A stretch of DNA of 64,000 nt, from assembly GCA_963772805.1 (NCBI GenBank), contig CAVYYU010000005.1, forward strand, positions 186,001-250,000, written 5' to 3'. Below, one piece after another: positions 25,377-35,700 of this stretch (its first letter is position 1; the number at the start of each line of letters is the position of its first letter). The notes beneath the pieces were generated by a model. The model made no database searches, was not told the origin of the DNA, and was given only the letters and a program-made list of their open reading frames with translations. Made by a program: the position numbers and the translations under genes. Source of the DNA: Legionella_A sp963772805 (GTDB lineage Bacteria > Pseudomonadota > Gammaproteobacteria > Legionellales > Legionellaceae).

Positions 25377-26135
25377 GTGTTTGTTGTCACTGGAGGGGGT
25401 AGCGGGATCGGCCGGGCTTTAGCACAGGCGTTAGCTGCGCGCGGAAAATTGGTGTTAATTGTTGGACGCCAAGAGCAGCCTTTGGCTGAAACGGCAGTTT
25501 TTTCCCCGCTCATTGAGCCCCTTTGTGCTGATGTGTCGACACCGGCTGGACGCGAGCTGATTATTGCGCGCTTGCAAGACGTGGAGGCACTTGAGGGTTT
25601 GATTCATAATGCGGGTATTATTGATCCCATCGCGCCTGTTGCCGACATTACTGAACCCGCCTGGCGGCAGGTGATGGCTACAAACATTGATGCGCCTCTT
25701 TTTTTAACGCAACGACTAGCTGACAAGCTAGGTAAAGCGCGCGTACTGCATATTGGCTCGGGAGCGGCACATTTCCCTGTTGCTGGCTGGGCGGCCTATT
25801 GCGTGTCGAAAGCAGCACTAGCCATGCTCACGCGCTGCTGGCAGTTGGAATCCACGACCACCGCTTTTGCCAGCGTCATGCCGGGTATTATTGATACCAA
25901 TATGCAGTTCAAAATCCGCAGCGCCGACAACATGGAACCGGATCAGCTGACGTTTTTCAAACAATTAAAACAGAACAACCAACTGTTATCACCGGCGACC
26001 GTTGCCACTTTTTTATGCTGGTTATTATTGGATGTTGATAGGACAGTATACCAGTCTAAAGAGTGGGATATTTATGATACAACCCACCATGAAGCTTGGC
26101 TTATTTCTCCCCATGTAGTACCAAGTTTGGAGTAA
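25377..26135 (+). CDS. Short-chain dehydrogenase/reductase
   Basis: This 252-residue SDR has the classical motifs: NAD(P)-binding TGGGSGIGRAL at the N-terminus, HNAGI near residue 82, a Ser in HIGSGAAHF and the catalytic YCVSKAA. Length and PGIIDTNMQ point to the sepiapterin-reductase-like or benzil-reductase-like branch. GTG 25377 is the only start that keeps the nucleotide-binding strand. Its end overlaps the region just upstream of hutI, so it shares the transcript, but nothing shows a part in histidine catabolism. The substrate is unknown. Confidence 0.88.
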   Translation: MFVVTGGGSGIGRALAQALAARGKLVLIVGRQEQPLAETAVFSPLIEPLCADVSTPAGRELIIARLQDVEALEGLIHNAGIIDPIAPVADITEPAWRQVMATNIDAPLFLTQRLADKLGKARVLHIGSGAAHFPVAGWAAYCVSKAALAMLTRCWQLESTTTAFASVMPGIIDTNMQFKIRSADNMEPDQLTFFKQLKQNNQLLSPATVATFLCWLLLDVDRTVYQSKEWDIYDTTHHEAWLISPHVVPSLE

Positions 26136-26143
26136 TAATACCT

Positions 26144-27376
26144 ATGTTTACCTGTGATCGATTACTGTTGAATGCAACCACCGTTGATACGGCAGGCGTT
26201 CAGCATGAAAAGCAGGCGCTGGTGATCGCAAACGGTTTGATTGCTTGGTGCGGCGCGGAGGCGGAATTGCCAGAGTCGTATAAAATACAGGCTACCGTAA
26301 TTGATAATTGTCACGGTAAATTAATCACCCCAGGTTTAATCGATTGCCACACGCATCTGGTATACGCCGGTAATCGCGCATACGAGTTTCAACAACGCCT
26401 AAACGGTGTTTCTTATGCTGAAATTGCTCGCCGCGGCGGCGGGATTGTGTCGACGGTCAAGCAAACCCGCGCCGTTTCTGAAGAAGAGCTGTTGCAACAA
26501 TCATTGCCACGAATTTTGGCAATGCGTGCTGAGGGCGTGATGACGGTCGAAATTAAGTCGGGTTATGGGCTTGATTTGGACAATGAGTTAAAAATGTTGC
26601 GCGTGGCCAGGAAATTGGGGAAAATAACCGGCTTGCGGGTGATGACTACATTTCTGGGTGCACATGCGATTCCACCTGAATACAGTGGACGCAATCAAGT
26701 TTATGTCGATTATCTCTGTGCTGAAGTATTGCCAGCAGTGTTTGAGGCAGGTCTTGCCGATGCTGTCGATGTATTTTGTGAATCCATTGGTTTTTCATTG
26801 GCACAGGCTGAACAGTTATTTTTGTGCGCGCAAGGTTTAGGCTTGCCCATCAAGTGTCACGCCGAGCAGCTATCTAATCTTGGCGCTAGCACGCTTGCGG
26901 CAAAGTTTGGGGCATTGTCGTGCGAACATTTGGAACATCTTGATGCCAAAGGTGCGACTGCGATGGCACAGGCAAATACAGTAGCTGTTTTGTTACCGGG
27001 GGCTTATTATTTTTTAGGCGAAACCCGCAAACCGCCTGTGGACTTGCTGCGCGATGCCGGTATTGGAATTGCAGTAGCAACTGACTGTAATCCGGGATCA
27101 TCACCTACTACGTCGTTGCAGTTAATGATGAGCATGGCTTGTCAATTTTTCTCATTGACCGTGCCTGAGGTGTTAAGTGCGGTGACTTACCAAGCAGCAC
27201 GCGCTTTAGGAATTTCCAGCACTACAGGTGCTTTATCTGTGGGGATGGCGGCGGATTTGTTGCGTTGGTCGGTTCATGATGCCGCACAATTATGTTATCA
27301 CTTTGGGTATCCGCTACCCCACGAAACAATGGTCGCCGGCGAGTGGGTGGCGGCTCTTGAGCTTAGTAAATTATGA
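26144..27376 (+). CDS. hutI: Imidazolonepropionase
   Basis: HutI opens the imidazolone ring to give N-formimidoyl-glutamate, the substrate of HutG encoded divergently nearby. The 410-residue product is an amidohydrolase-fold enzyme with the metal site in LIDCHTHLVYAGNRAYEF, RRGGGIVSTVKQTR, IKSGYGLD, and CHAEQLSN and SCEHLEHLD further on. I start at ATG 26144; a longer frame overlaps the SDR. hutH and hutU, needed to produce its substrate, are not in the window. Confidence 0.96.
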   Translation: MFTCDRLLLNATTVDTAGVQHEKQALVIANGLIAWCGAEAELPESYKIQATVIDNCHGKLITPGLIDCHTHLVYAGNRAYEFQQRLNGVSYAEIARRGGGIVSTVKQTRAVSEEELLQQSLPRILAMRAEGVMTVEIKSGYGLDLDNELKMLRVARKLGKITGLRVMTTFLGAHAIPPEYSGRNQVYVDYLCAEVLPAVFEAGLADAVDVFCESIGFSLAQAEQLFLCAQGLGLPIKCHAEQLSNLGASTLAAKFGALSCEHLEHLDAKGATAMAQANTVAVLLPGAYYFLGETRKPPVDLLRDAGIGIAVATDCNPGSSPTTSLQLMMSMACQFFSLTVPEVLSAVTYQAARALGISSTTGALSVGMAADLLRWSVHDAAQLCYHFGYPLPHETMVAGEWVAALELSKL

Positions 27377-27412
27377 GGAACGATCAAATGAACCAGCAAT
27401 GTGGGGTTATTA

Positions 27413-29407
27413 ATGGCTAGTGTGCCTCCTTTTATTGCTCCTGAGCAATCAATTGCAGAATTAACAATACGCAGCGTTGTGCTTGCGATATTACTGACGT
27501 TATTACTGGCGATGTCCAATGCTTATCTGGCGCTTAAACTAGGGATTCTGACCTCGGCGTCGATCCCTGCGGCGATTATTTCCATGGGAATTTTACGGTT
27601 ATTTAAAGATTCCACCATTCTTGAAAATAATGCGGTGCAGACCGCAGCGTCTGCGGGCGAGGCAGTGGCCGGCGGGATTGTCTATACGATTCCAGCACTA
27701 ATCATCATTGGTTATTGGAACCATTTTGATTATTTCACCAATTTTTTTATTGCAGCAACTGGCGGTATTCTTGGCGTGTTATTTTCTATTCCATTGCGCC
27801 GAGTCTTGGTGAACGACCAGACGTTAAAATTTCCAGAAGGGCGAGCAATTGCTGAGGTGTTAAAATCATCTGCTGAAAAAGTTGGCCTGCATAACATTGT
27901 TTTTGGCGGTGTCGTTGGTGCTGTGATCGAGTTGTTTCAGGTGGGTTTTAAAGTGATTGCCAGCAGTTGGAATTACTGGTTTGTAGCGCAACGATCAATC
28001 TTCGGTTTTGGTGCAGGTTTTTCAGCAACGATGATTGGTGCTGGTTATTTGATTGGACACGAAATGGCCATCAGTATTTTTCTGGGGGCGGTGGTTTCCT
28101 GGTTAATTGCATTGCCAATTGTTAGTCAATTTTATCCCCAATTTCTGAGCCAATACCCTACGGACAAAGCGGCTGTGTTGTTATGGAACAGTGAGATGCG
28201 CTATCTCGGAATTGGGGCGATGTTATTTGCAGGAACTTGGACTTTCATTAAATTAATCAAGCCGTTAGCTAACAGTATGCATATTTCTATTCGTTCCTAT
28301 ATGGCAAAGAATAATGAAGCGGTACAGTTGCCGCGAACGGATAGGGATATACCAATGCCTTATATTTTGATTGGTGTTTTTATCATGGCCGCGGTGTTGT
28401 TTTTGTTTTTTCAGTTCATGTTCCCGCTGGAACAGGCAGGGCTGGATGGGAGTTTCGCACCTAGTCTGGTGTTTTTTGCCGTTCTCTATGTATTAGTTGT
28501 CGGTTTTTTATTTTCAGTCATTACCGCCTATTTCTCGGGGATGGTTGGTGTGACAGCCAGCCCTGGAAGTTCTATTGTTATTGCCGGTATATTGTTTGCA
28601 GCGTGGCTGCTGTTAATTGTGATTAACAAGGTTGTACCTCTGCCCCTGAGTCCTGACCAAATAAAAGCAGCTGAGGCGATAACAATTATAATTGGTTCTG
28701 TTGTGACAGGAATTGCAGCGATCGCAAATGATAACACTCAGGATTTGAAAGTCGGGCAACTGGTGGGGGCTACGCCCTGGAAGCAACAAGTTATGCTGCT
28801 GTTGGGTGTAGTGGTGTCGGCGTTGGTTATTCCGCCAGTCATGCAATTACTCTTTAATGTTTATGGGATTGCCGGCGTGATGCCGCATGAAGGTATGGAT
28901 ATTGGCCAATCGTTGCCTGCACCAACGGCGGCTATGCTGGCGGCTATTAGCGAAGCGGTGTTTCGTCATAGTTTGCCGTGGGTGATGATGTTAATTGGGG
29001 CGGCGATTATACTTGGCGTGATTATCTGCAACCGCATCTTTAAATTACAACGCTATATTCAATTGTCTATTTTGGGTATTGCGATTGGCATGTATTTACC
29101 TATCGCCTCTTCGTTCCCCTTATTTTTGGGGGGCATCATTGCCATGTTCGTGAACTGGCGTCTGCATCGTAAATCATTGCAAGAAAATGAGGTGAATCAG
29201 CGCAAGCAAGTGGGGACATTTATCGCTTGCGGTTTAGTGGCAGGATCAGCATTAATTGATGTGCTGTTAGCGATACCCTTTTCACTTTTACATAGCCCTG
29301 ATGCCCTAAACCTGGTTAGCGCAGGCTGGTATAATTATGGTGTGGGCTTAGCCATTATCTCAACTCTATTGCTTGCTGTATGGATAGAACGGCGTGTTTG
29401 TAATTAA
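27413..29407 (+). CDS. OPT-family oligopeptide transporter
   Basis: This 664-residue polytopic membrane protein is of the OPT family (prokaryotic oligopeptide branch), with about 14-16 hydrophobic segments. Typical blocks are LLLAMSNAYLALKLGILTSASIPAA near the start, NNAVQTAASAGEAVAGGIVYT, FPEGRAIAEVLK and YFSGMVGVTASPGSSI. It likely imports peptides driven by protons. I start at ATG 27413; a GTG four codons earlier is possible. A short out-of-frame leader (27388-27420, with its own GAGG) overlaps the start and might couple translation. Peptide uptake beside hut and threonine genes fits amino-acid feeding. Confidence 0.92.
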   Translation: MASVPPFIAPEQSIAELTIRSVVLAILLTLLLAMSNAYLALKLGILTSASIPAAIISMGILRLFKDSTILENNAVQTAASAGEAVAGGIVYTIPALIIIGYWNHFDYFTNFFIAATGGILGVLFSIPLRRVLVNDQTLKFPEGRAIAEVLKSSAEKVGLHNIVFGGVVGAVIELFQVGFKVIASSWNYWFVAQRSIFGFGAGFSATMIGAGYLIGHEMAISIFLGAVVSWLIALPIVSQFYPQFLSQYPTDKAAVLLWNSEMRYLGIGAMLFAGTWTFIKLIKPLANSMHISIRSYMAKNNEAVQLPRTDRDIPMPYILIGVFIMAAVLFLFFQFMFPLEQAGLDGSFAPSLVFFAVLYVLVVGFLFSVITAYFSGMVGVTASPGSSIVIAGILFAAWLLLIVINKVVPLPLSPDQIKAAEAITIIIGSVVTGIAAIANDNTQDLKVGQLVGATPWKQQVMLLLGVVVSALVIPPVMQLLFNVYGIAGVMPHEGMDIGQSLPAPTAAMLAAISEAVFRHSLPWVMMLIGAAIILGVIICNRIFKLQRYIQLSILGIAIGMYLPIASSFPLFLGGIIAMFVNWRLHRKSLQENEVNQRKQVGTFIACGLVAGSALIDVLLAIPFSLLHSPDALNLVSAGWYNYGVGLAIISTLLLAVWIERRVCN

Positions 29408-29420
29408 TTGCTGTAATAGA

Positions 29421-29454
29421 TAGTCCGGGTTGAGCATAACCATAATCCGGACTA
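29421..29454. terminator. Palindrome after the OPT gene (CCGGATTA family, copy 2)
   Basis: TAGTCCGGGTT (29421-29431) pairs with AATCCGGACTA (29444-29454), with one G-T pair, around a 12-base loop. It lies 13 bases after the OPT stop and shares the core of the palindromes at 23494 and 60397. Confidence 0.6.
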
Positions 29455-29543
29455 CGGTAACTGCTATTTCCTATGTGGCCGCTCTAATCAAGCCGATAAC
29501 ATCAAATCAATATGCTGTATTTATACGCATAAAAGCATTTTTG

Positions 29544-29552
29544 TGTTAGAAT
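29544..29552 (+). promoter_or_regulatory. Candidate extended -10 promoter of the CE-clan protease gene
   Basis: TGTTAGAAT fits an extended -10 (TG, one base, TAGAAT) 58 bases before the start codon of the gene at 29611. No good -35 and no PmrA-type repeat are visible. Confidence 0.4.
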
Positions 29553-29610
29553 CGCGCATTTTAAACATCAATTTTACAGAGTATTTCCTAATCATAATTT
29601 TGAGTGATAC

Positions 29611-31167
29611 ATGACAAACCACAGTCAAACAAGAGAAGTAATTGCTGATTGCTGGTATACGACCGAGCATATAGAGGATTTGGGTCGTTTATGGGAACAA
29701 GCAGATGCTGGCCGACGATTATTTGTCAGTTGTGGGGAAATCATCAATAAAACTGGTCTCTCTGCGCAAGATGTTGCCAACCTTTCTCAATTCCCTTATA
29801 GCATTTTATTGCCATTAAACTGCAATGGTAACCACTGGACGAGCATCATTGTTGATTTGTCCAAAACAAAATCCAGCAAAATTACGGCTAAAATTGTGTA
29901 TTTAGATTCTATGAATGATGCGAAAGAAATTAAATTGTTGCCCGCATCTGTGATTCAGGAAATGACGCGTATCAAAATATTGTTAGGCGATAAACTCGGC
30001 AATAAGAGTACCGTTGTGCGCAAAATATACAAACACGCCTGGCAGCAATCCGATGGTTCTTCTTGTGGTCCTTATTCGATGAAAAATGTGGAAAGATATC
30101 AAGCTGGTAAAACAGATGATGTTAATCCTGGTTGCATAGTCGTTCGACGCGAACAGTTGGATTTGATGACGGCAGTTAGTGGAATAAAGGCATGTTCGAC
30201 CAATAAAGCACTCGATGCTATTTTGGCGCATTGGATAATTATGTGCATGTCAAAACGGCAACGCTTTGTGGTTCCTTCTGATGCTATGGCAGAAGAGATT
30301 GCCAAGTTTTATGCAGAATACGCGGGTATGAATCTTGCTGACGTGCGCAAACAGTTCATTGATGAATATGGCGTTGCTGATGGTAAAGATGAAAAGGGTG
30401 TTGACGGCAAGTTTTTACGCCATATTCCGTTAAATATTCGCATGGAAGAATTAAAGAAATTGCATCCGGCAATTCGTCAGCTTGTTTCTGAGCTGCACCA
30501 TGAGCAAGTATTAATACGATTGCGTCGGGAAGGTATAATGAAAAACATCGAGTGTATTCGTGCCGCCTTTGTGAATAATATAAAGGACAATGAATACCTC
30601 ATTCTGGGGCTGGTTGTTGGGCAGTTGTCTCAGGGCAATGCTCATGCAGCCAGAGACTTGATCGCGGCTTATGTGATTAACCGAAATGATCGGGAACTTT
30701 GCCTCAGCCAAGCCACTGAAATAGCGTGCTTTGAAGGGATCCTTAACGACTACCAACCCAAATTGACCCGATTAGCTAAAGCTTATATGGACATCCATAA
30801 ATCAGCGATAATAATAAAAACCATGGCTATTCCTGCACAAGCCAAACAAAATATCCTGCATGCACAAGTGACCCTCCTGCAAAGCGCTGTCGCGCGTAAT
30901 GACGCTTCGTTATTGGGTGTGATTGTTTATTTTTTACAAGATTTTTGTGCGGCAGTGCTCGAGTTTATTACCTGCGGGCGGTGGGAACCTGACTTCAGAA
31001 AGATTGAAGTGATTAAGAAAAAACTAAATAACAATGTTGCTGCTGTGACTCGTGAAGACTATAACAAGGAACTTGATAGCCTTGAATGCTTGGTTCAGGC
31101 CAACGAGGTGATAGGCATGGGTGGTGTAGCTTGTTGCTTGGCTCCGGCGGTTAAAGTCGGCATGTAG
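29611..31167 (+). CDS. Clan CE (Ulp1/C48-like) cysteine protease, candidate effector
   Basis: The N-terminal 160 residues of this 518-residue protein carry the full catalytic set of clan CE proteases: His75-Trp76 in GNHWTSIIVDL, Asp99 in YLDSMND, Gln146, and Cys152 in DGSSCGPYSMKN. The Gln-Cys distance of 6 matches yeast Ulp1 (Q574, C580). In intracellular bacteria this fold removes ubiquitin, SUMO or NEDD8, or acts as an acetyltransferase (YopJ type); the motifs here are closer to C48 proteases. Residues 170-518 are helical and unrecognised. It has no signal peptide. A 58-base leader with an extended -10 precedes it and IS copy 3 follows 150 bases downstream. Bacterial cells have no ubiquitin-like substrate for it, so a translocated effector is the likely role. 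Confidence 0.8.
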   Translation: MTNHSQTREVIADCWYTTEHIEDLGRLWEQADAGRRLFVSCGEIINKTGLSAQDVANLSQFPYSILLPLNCNGNHWTSIIVDLSKTKSSKITAKIVYLDSMNDAKEIKLLPASVIQEMTRIKILLGDKLGNKSTVVRKIYKHAWQQSDGSSCGPYSMKNVERYQAGKTDDVNPGCIVVRREQLDLMTAVSGIKACSTNKALDAILAHWIIMCMSKRQRFVVPSDAMAEEIAKFYAEYAGMNLADVRKQFIDEYGVADGKDEKGVDGKFLRHIPLNIRMEELKKLHPAIRQLVSELHHEQVLIRLRREGIMKNIECIRAAFVNNIKDNEYLILGLVVGQLSQGNAHAARDLIAAYVINRNDRELCLSQATEIACFEGILNDYQPKLTRLAKAYMDIHKSAIIIKTMAIPAQAKQNILHAQVTLLQSAVARNDASLLGVIVYFLQDFCAAVLEFITCGRWEPDFRKIEVIKKKLNNNVAAVTREDYNKELDSLECLVQANEVIGMGGVACCLAPAVKVGM

Positions 31168-31342
31168 CGTAAACAGCCGCATTATTTTGCCTGTCTTTCA
31201 CTAATCAATAGGTATTTGTTCGCTTCATCAAGGATTTCAATTGATAATGCGCAAAACCTAAGGTTACCCATTAGACGGTTTCCTGTACCATTTGATTTTA
31301 TATGACCTCAAATAGTAGGGGCTGTTGAAATTTGATCTCCCC

Positions 31343-31383
31343 GTCTCCTGGATACCGCGGTTTATCCGCGGTATCCAGGAGAC
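31343..31383. repeat. Perfect 18-bp hairpin in IS copy 3
   Basis: GTCTCCTGGATACCGCGG (31343-31360) and its exact complement at 31366-31383 flank the loop TTTAT. In copies 1 and 2 the left arm instead reads GTCGCCGACGTACCGCGG, which only partly pairs, while the right arm is almost the same. The left arm of copy 3 has evidently been rewritten to match the right arm. Confidence 0.9.
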
Positions 31384-31390
31384 CCTCATG

Positions 31391-31684
31391 TCAAGTGCAT
31401 ATTTCTTCGTATAAATCGCGCCATGTTGGATTAAGCTCTTCGATTAAATTGAGTTTCCACTTCCTGCACCAATTTTTGAAGCGTGTTTCACGTCTGGCAG
31501 CTTCTAAATAAGTACTATGAATCTCATAATAGACCAGCATATGTACATTATATTGTGCTGTAAAGCTGCTGGGGATCACATTATTTTTATGTTCCCAGAC
31601 TCGTCTGATAAGATCCGATGTTGCGCCAACATAAAGTGTGCCATTGCGTTTGCTGGCTAAAATATATGCGTACGATGATCTCAT
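31391..31684 (-). CDS. GIY-YIG nuclease-domain protein (IS passenger, copy 3)
   Basis: This is a 97-residue GIY-YIG protein of the same sequence as copy 1 at 3077-3370 (YILASKRNGTLYVGATSD, RRVWEHK). At DNA level it differs by only a silent change or so. It stays intact although its partner transposase is broken by a stop codon, so it could still be expressed. Confidence 0.9.
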   Translation of the reverse strand: MRSSYAYILASKRNGTLYVGATSDLIRRVWEHKNNVIPSSFTAQYNVHMLVYYEIHSTYLEAARRETRFKNWCRKWKLNLIEELNPTWRDLYEEICT

Positions 31685-31792
31685 ACCATTTCCTTAGGAT
31701 GAGTAGACGCCTGCTCTTTCGATAGGTGGCGGGGTCCATACTATTACGTCAGTTGGACTAGATTGAAATTATATTAATAAATCATAGATAAC

Positions 31793-32542
31793 TTACATAG
31801 GCAGCCATAGATATGAGCACGCCATGGCGAGCATTGAAGCGTAATTTCGTTTCAGTTTGTCATATCTTGTTGCAATTGCTTGGACGTGTTTGAGGCGTGC
31901 AAAAACATTTTCGACCAGATGCCTATATTTGTACAAACACCAATCCATGTCACCATTCCCTGTTTTTGAATTCTTTTTCTTCGGAATAAGGGGTGTCGAT
32001 CCTTTTTCTCGAATGAGTACTCGAATATCTTCACTGTCATAGCCTTTGTCCGCAATGATATAATCAGACAAAGGAAGACGTGCAATTAATTCTGGGGCGG
32101 CCTTGCTGTCATGCACTTCATCACCCGTAAGATCAAATTCTATTGGAAGGCCAAATGCATCAACAGCCATATGAATTTTCGTTGTATTTCCGCCAACGGA
32201 TTTTCCAATCGCTTGATTTTCTTTACCAATAGCTCCTGCACTGTGTTGATGAGCCCTAACTATACTTCCATCAATAAACTCCCATTCAAGATCAGGATCA
32301 TCCACTAAACATTTAAATATTTTGACCAACTTGTCTTTGCATGACCAGCGGTTAAATTTTTGCTATATTGTATTCCAGTTTCCAAACTCTGCTGGCAGGT
32401 CTCGCCAAGGACAGCCTACGCGCATACGATACAGCATGGCTTCAACCATAAGACGAAGCTCGGGCTTGTCATAAATCCCTTGTTGTAGCATGATTATCCC
32501 TAGCTTCGACCATACCTCGTCACTGAGCATTAGTCTGGCCAT
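31793..32542 (-). pseudogene. IS5-family transposase gene with nonsense codon (copy 3)
   Basis: The gene is full length (750 bp), but codon 60 (Tyr in copy 1, WNTIYQKF) has become TAG at 32363-32365 by a single change. A 178-residue C-terminal frame remains downstream and keeps all three DDE residues, but it lacks the N-terminal DNA-binding region. Confidence 0.92.
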
Positions 32543-32767
32543 TTCAAACTTGTTTTATTTTGGTGTGGGAGCCGTGATTTTACGAGTTTGATCCTATTTA
32601 TCAATGGGTTGAAATGTGATTGCTCATGATGGTGTGTTATCAAAAACGAATTGTAAGGTAAATTAAAAGCGCTGTGTTTTATACGGGCATTTTCTGGATA
32701 CCGCGGATAAACCGCGGTACGTCGGCGACGGGGAGATCAAATGTCAACAGCCCCTAGGTAATTCAGG

Positions 32768-35700
32768 CTAATTATCAGACGCTTTGTCTAACTTACCCTT
32801 AGACCACAACTGATAATAAAATATAGGCATAACCAATAATACTAAGGGAATAGCAAATAAAAGCCCGGAAATAATAGCAATTGCTAATGGTTGTTGCATG
32901 GTTGAACCTGTTCCAATGCCTAATGCCAAAGGCATTAGGGCGAGAATAGCGATAATCGTTGTCATCAAAATAGGGCGCATGCGCATCAATCCAGAGGCAA
33001 TAAGCTCTTTTTTTCCATGCTGCGGATAGGATGTTAATTCAGCAAAATAAAACACAGCTATTTCCGTAACCATGCCGATGATCATAGTCATGCCCATCAT
33101 GGCAGAAATATTAAGTTCAGTGCCTGTTAACCAAAGGCCTAAAAAAACACCTGACAGAGACAATAAAGTTGTTATGAGAATGCTAAATACAATATATAAA
33201 TTTTCATACAAATATAGCAATAAGAGCATGACTAACAATAAAGCGCTTATAAAAACTATAGATAAATCAAAAAAAGACTTTTGTTGTTCCTGATAAAGTC
33301 CACCATACTCAAAATAAATTGACGGGTGTAATTTTATTTTTTGCATCATCGCTTTAACATCATGCATAGTTGAGCCCATGTCTCGACCATCAATTCGTGC
33401 TTTTACCGCAATCATGGTTTTTTGATTTTCACGAGTAATTTGAGCCTGTCCTTCATCAATACTAATCGTTGCAACACGATATAAAGAAATATAATGCCCC
33501 GTGGCCGTCCGTAAAGGCAATCGCTGTAATTGCTTGATGCGTTGATGCAAGTCTTTCGCCGTCCAAACACGAATTCCAACAAGTTTTTCACTCGATTGAA
33601 CTTGGCCTACCACATTTCCCATAAGCATTGTATGAATTTGTCGGGTAATGGCATCTGAATCAAGGCCAAGTAGAGCTGCTTTAATCCTGTCTACTTGAAT
33701 CGTAACGGCATCACCAGAAATTACAATACCGTTTTTAACTTCAACAACACCGGCAACAGCGCCGAGTTTGTCGGCAACTAAATTAGCAACATCTTTTAAT
33801 ATATTTAGATTGTCCCCAAATAGCTTGATCTCAATAGGTTGAGGAACGGCCGTAAGATCGCCAATCACATCTTCCATTAACTGCGAGGTTTCAATTTCGA
33901 GTCCAGGAATGGTTAATTGAATTTTAGTACGAATCTCTCCCATAATTTTGTCAATAGCACGTCTGGGTTTGGGTTTTAGATGAATGAAAATATCACCCAT
34001 ATTTGCTTCAGTAATTCCGCCACCAAGTTGCAGTCCTGTCCGACGAGAGTAGCTATCTACCTCAGGTGTATCGGTGATTAATTTTTCAACTTGCCGTAAT
34101 AACCGGTCTGTTTCTGTTAGAGAAGTACCTGGTGGGGCAATATAATCGAGAATGAAACCGCCTTCATCCATGTGTGGCATAAAACCAGTACCCACTTGGG
34201 AATAGGAAACATACCCTATTGTAAATAATCCTATCAGGATCATAGGTAAATAATATGTTTTATTCATCAAACCAATCATTAACTGTTGGTAGGCTTTATG
34301 TAATCGACCCAAATACGGACCAACCATTTCCAGATGTTTGGCATCAGAAGGTTTTAATAGTTTTTCCCCCAGTAAGGGTACCACCAAAAACACATAAAAA
34401 AATGAGATGGTCAACGCAATAGCCATAGTAACCGCCAAGGCTTTAAAAAAACCACCGGTCACCCCTCCTATAAAGGCCAAAGGTAAGAAGATGATAATAG
34501 TACCAAAACTTGAACCAGCTAAAGGTTTTAACATTTGCATTGATGCAACTAATACTGTGCCAGATGCGGATTCATTTTTTGAGTCTTCACTTAATCGCCG
34601 CATAATATGCTCTAAAATCACCACCCCATCGTCAATAATTAGTCCAACAGCAGCGGCCATCCCTCCTAGCGTCATGATATTAAAGCTCATCTGAAAATAA
34701 CTCAGCAATAAAACTGTTGTAGCTAAAACACAAGGTAAAATCAGGGCGACAATCAAAGTCATACGCACATTTTGCAAAAATAAATATAAAATAATTGCGG
34801 CTAATAATGCGCCAATAATAATAGAATCACGAACACCCAGTGCTGAAGAAACCACTAACTCGGATTGGTCGTAGTAGGTTTTTATCTCTATGCCTTCTAT
34901 AATTTGATTTTTATATGCTAATAATCTGGCCTTAACCTCTTTTACAATAGAAACCGTATTCGCGCCTAGTTGCTGCTTGATGTTCACTAGAACGGCATCA
35001 TGGCCGTTGGCTGATACTCGCGTCCACTGAGGTGTGGTGCTTTTAATAATTTGTGCCACATCATCAAGTAAAATGACTCCATTAGCCCCGCTGCGGATAA
35101 CACTATGCTCAATCTCCTCTAACTGATGCAAACGGGTATCAGATAGTATTAAGTAAAGGCGATAGAAATCTTCAATACGACCGACAGCAGTCACTACATT
35201 GTTTGCTGCAAGCGCTTTCATCACCTCATCAAACGTAAGATTTTTTTCTTGTAATTTTACTGGATCAATCAATACTTGAAATTCCGCTTTTTCTCCCCCC
35301 AAGGACTCAATATTAGCAATCCCCGGTATGCTCGATAGCAAAGGGATTAATTGATAATCAGCAAAATCCTTAAGCTCAACCAAATTGTCATGCGTTGAAG
35401 TAAGCGCCAAACCTAACATCGGAAATACGGTGGAATCCATTCGCCGCGCATCAAATGTCGTTCCTATCGGCAAATCGGGCATTATTTTATTAATGGCAGA
35501 CTGTATTTGCAGTAAAGCCGTTACCATATCGGTGCCCCATGCGAAATTAATTGAGAATTCCGCTGAGCCGCGACTGCTTATAGAGCGAATATTAGTTACC
35601 CCAGGTTCTGCCCTTATGGCCTGTTCCAAGGGACGAGTCACCTCGATCATCATTCTATCTACTGGTCTATCGCCCGCATTGACGTTAACGGCAATACGTG

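Larger units (their letters stand above)
31318..32754 (-). mobile_element. IS5-family element with GIY-YIG passenger, copy 3
   Basis: This 1437-bp copy is flanked by TA at 31316-31317 and 32755-32756. It has an intact GIY-YIG gene but a nonsense codon in the transposase. Two differences from copies 1 and 2 stand out: the left subterminal palindrome is perfected to an 18-bp stem, and the spacer between the two genes (about 31720-31790) differs in sequence and is longer. Confidence 0.93.

Noticed and set aside
27388..27420. 10-codon frame before the OPT gene as a regulatory leader peptide
   Set aside because: It has an SD but no run of one amino acid and no attenuator hairpin; noted only as possible coupling.
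31168..31315. Possible regulatory RNA between the CE-clan protease and IS copy 3
   Set aside because: No stable hairpin with T-run or conserved motif could be recognised by eye.
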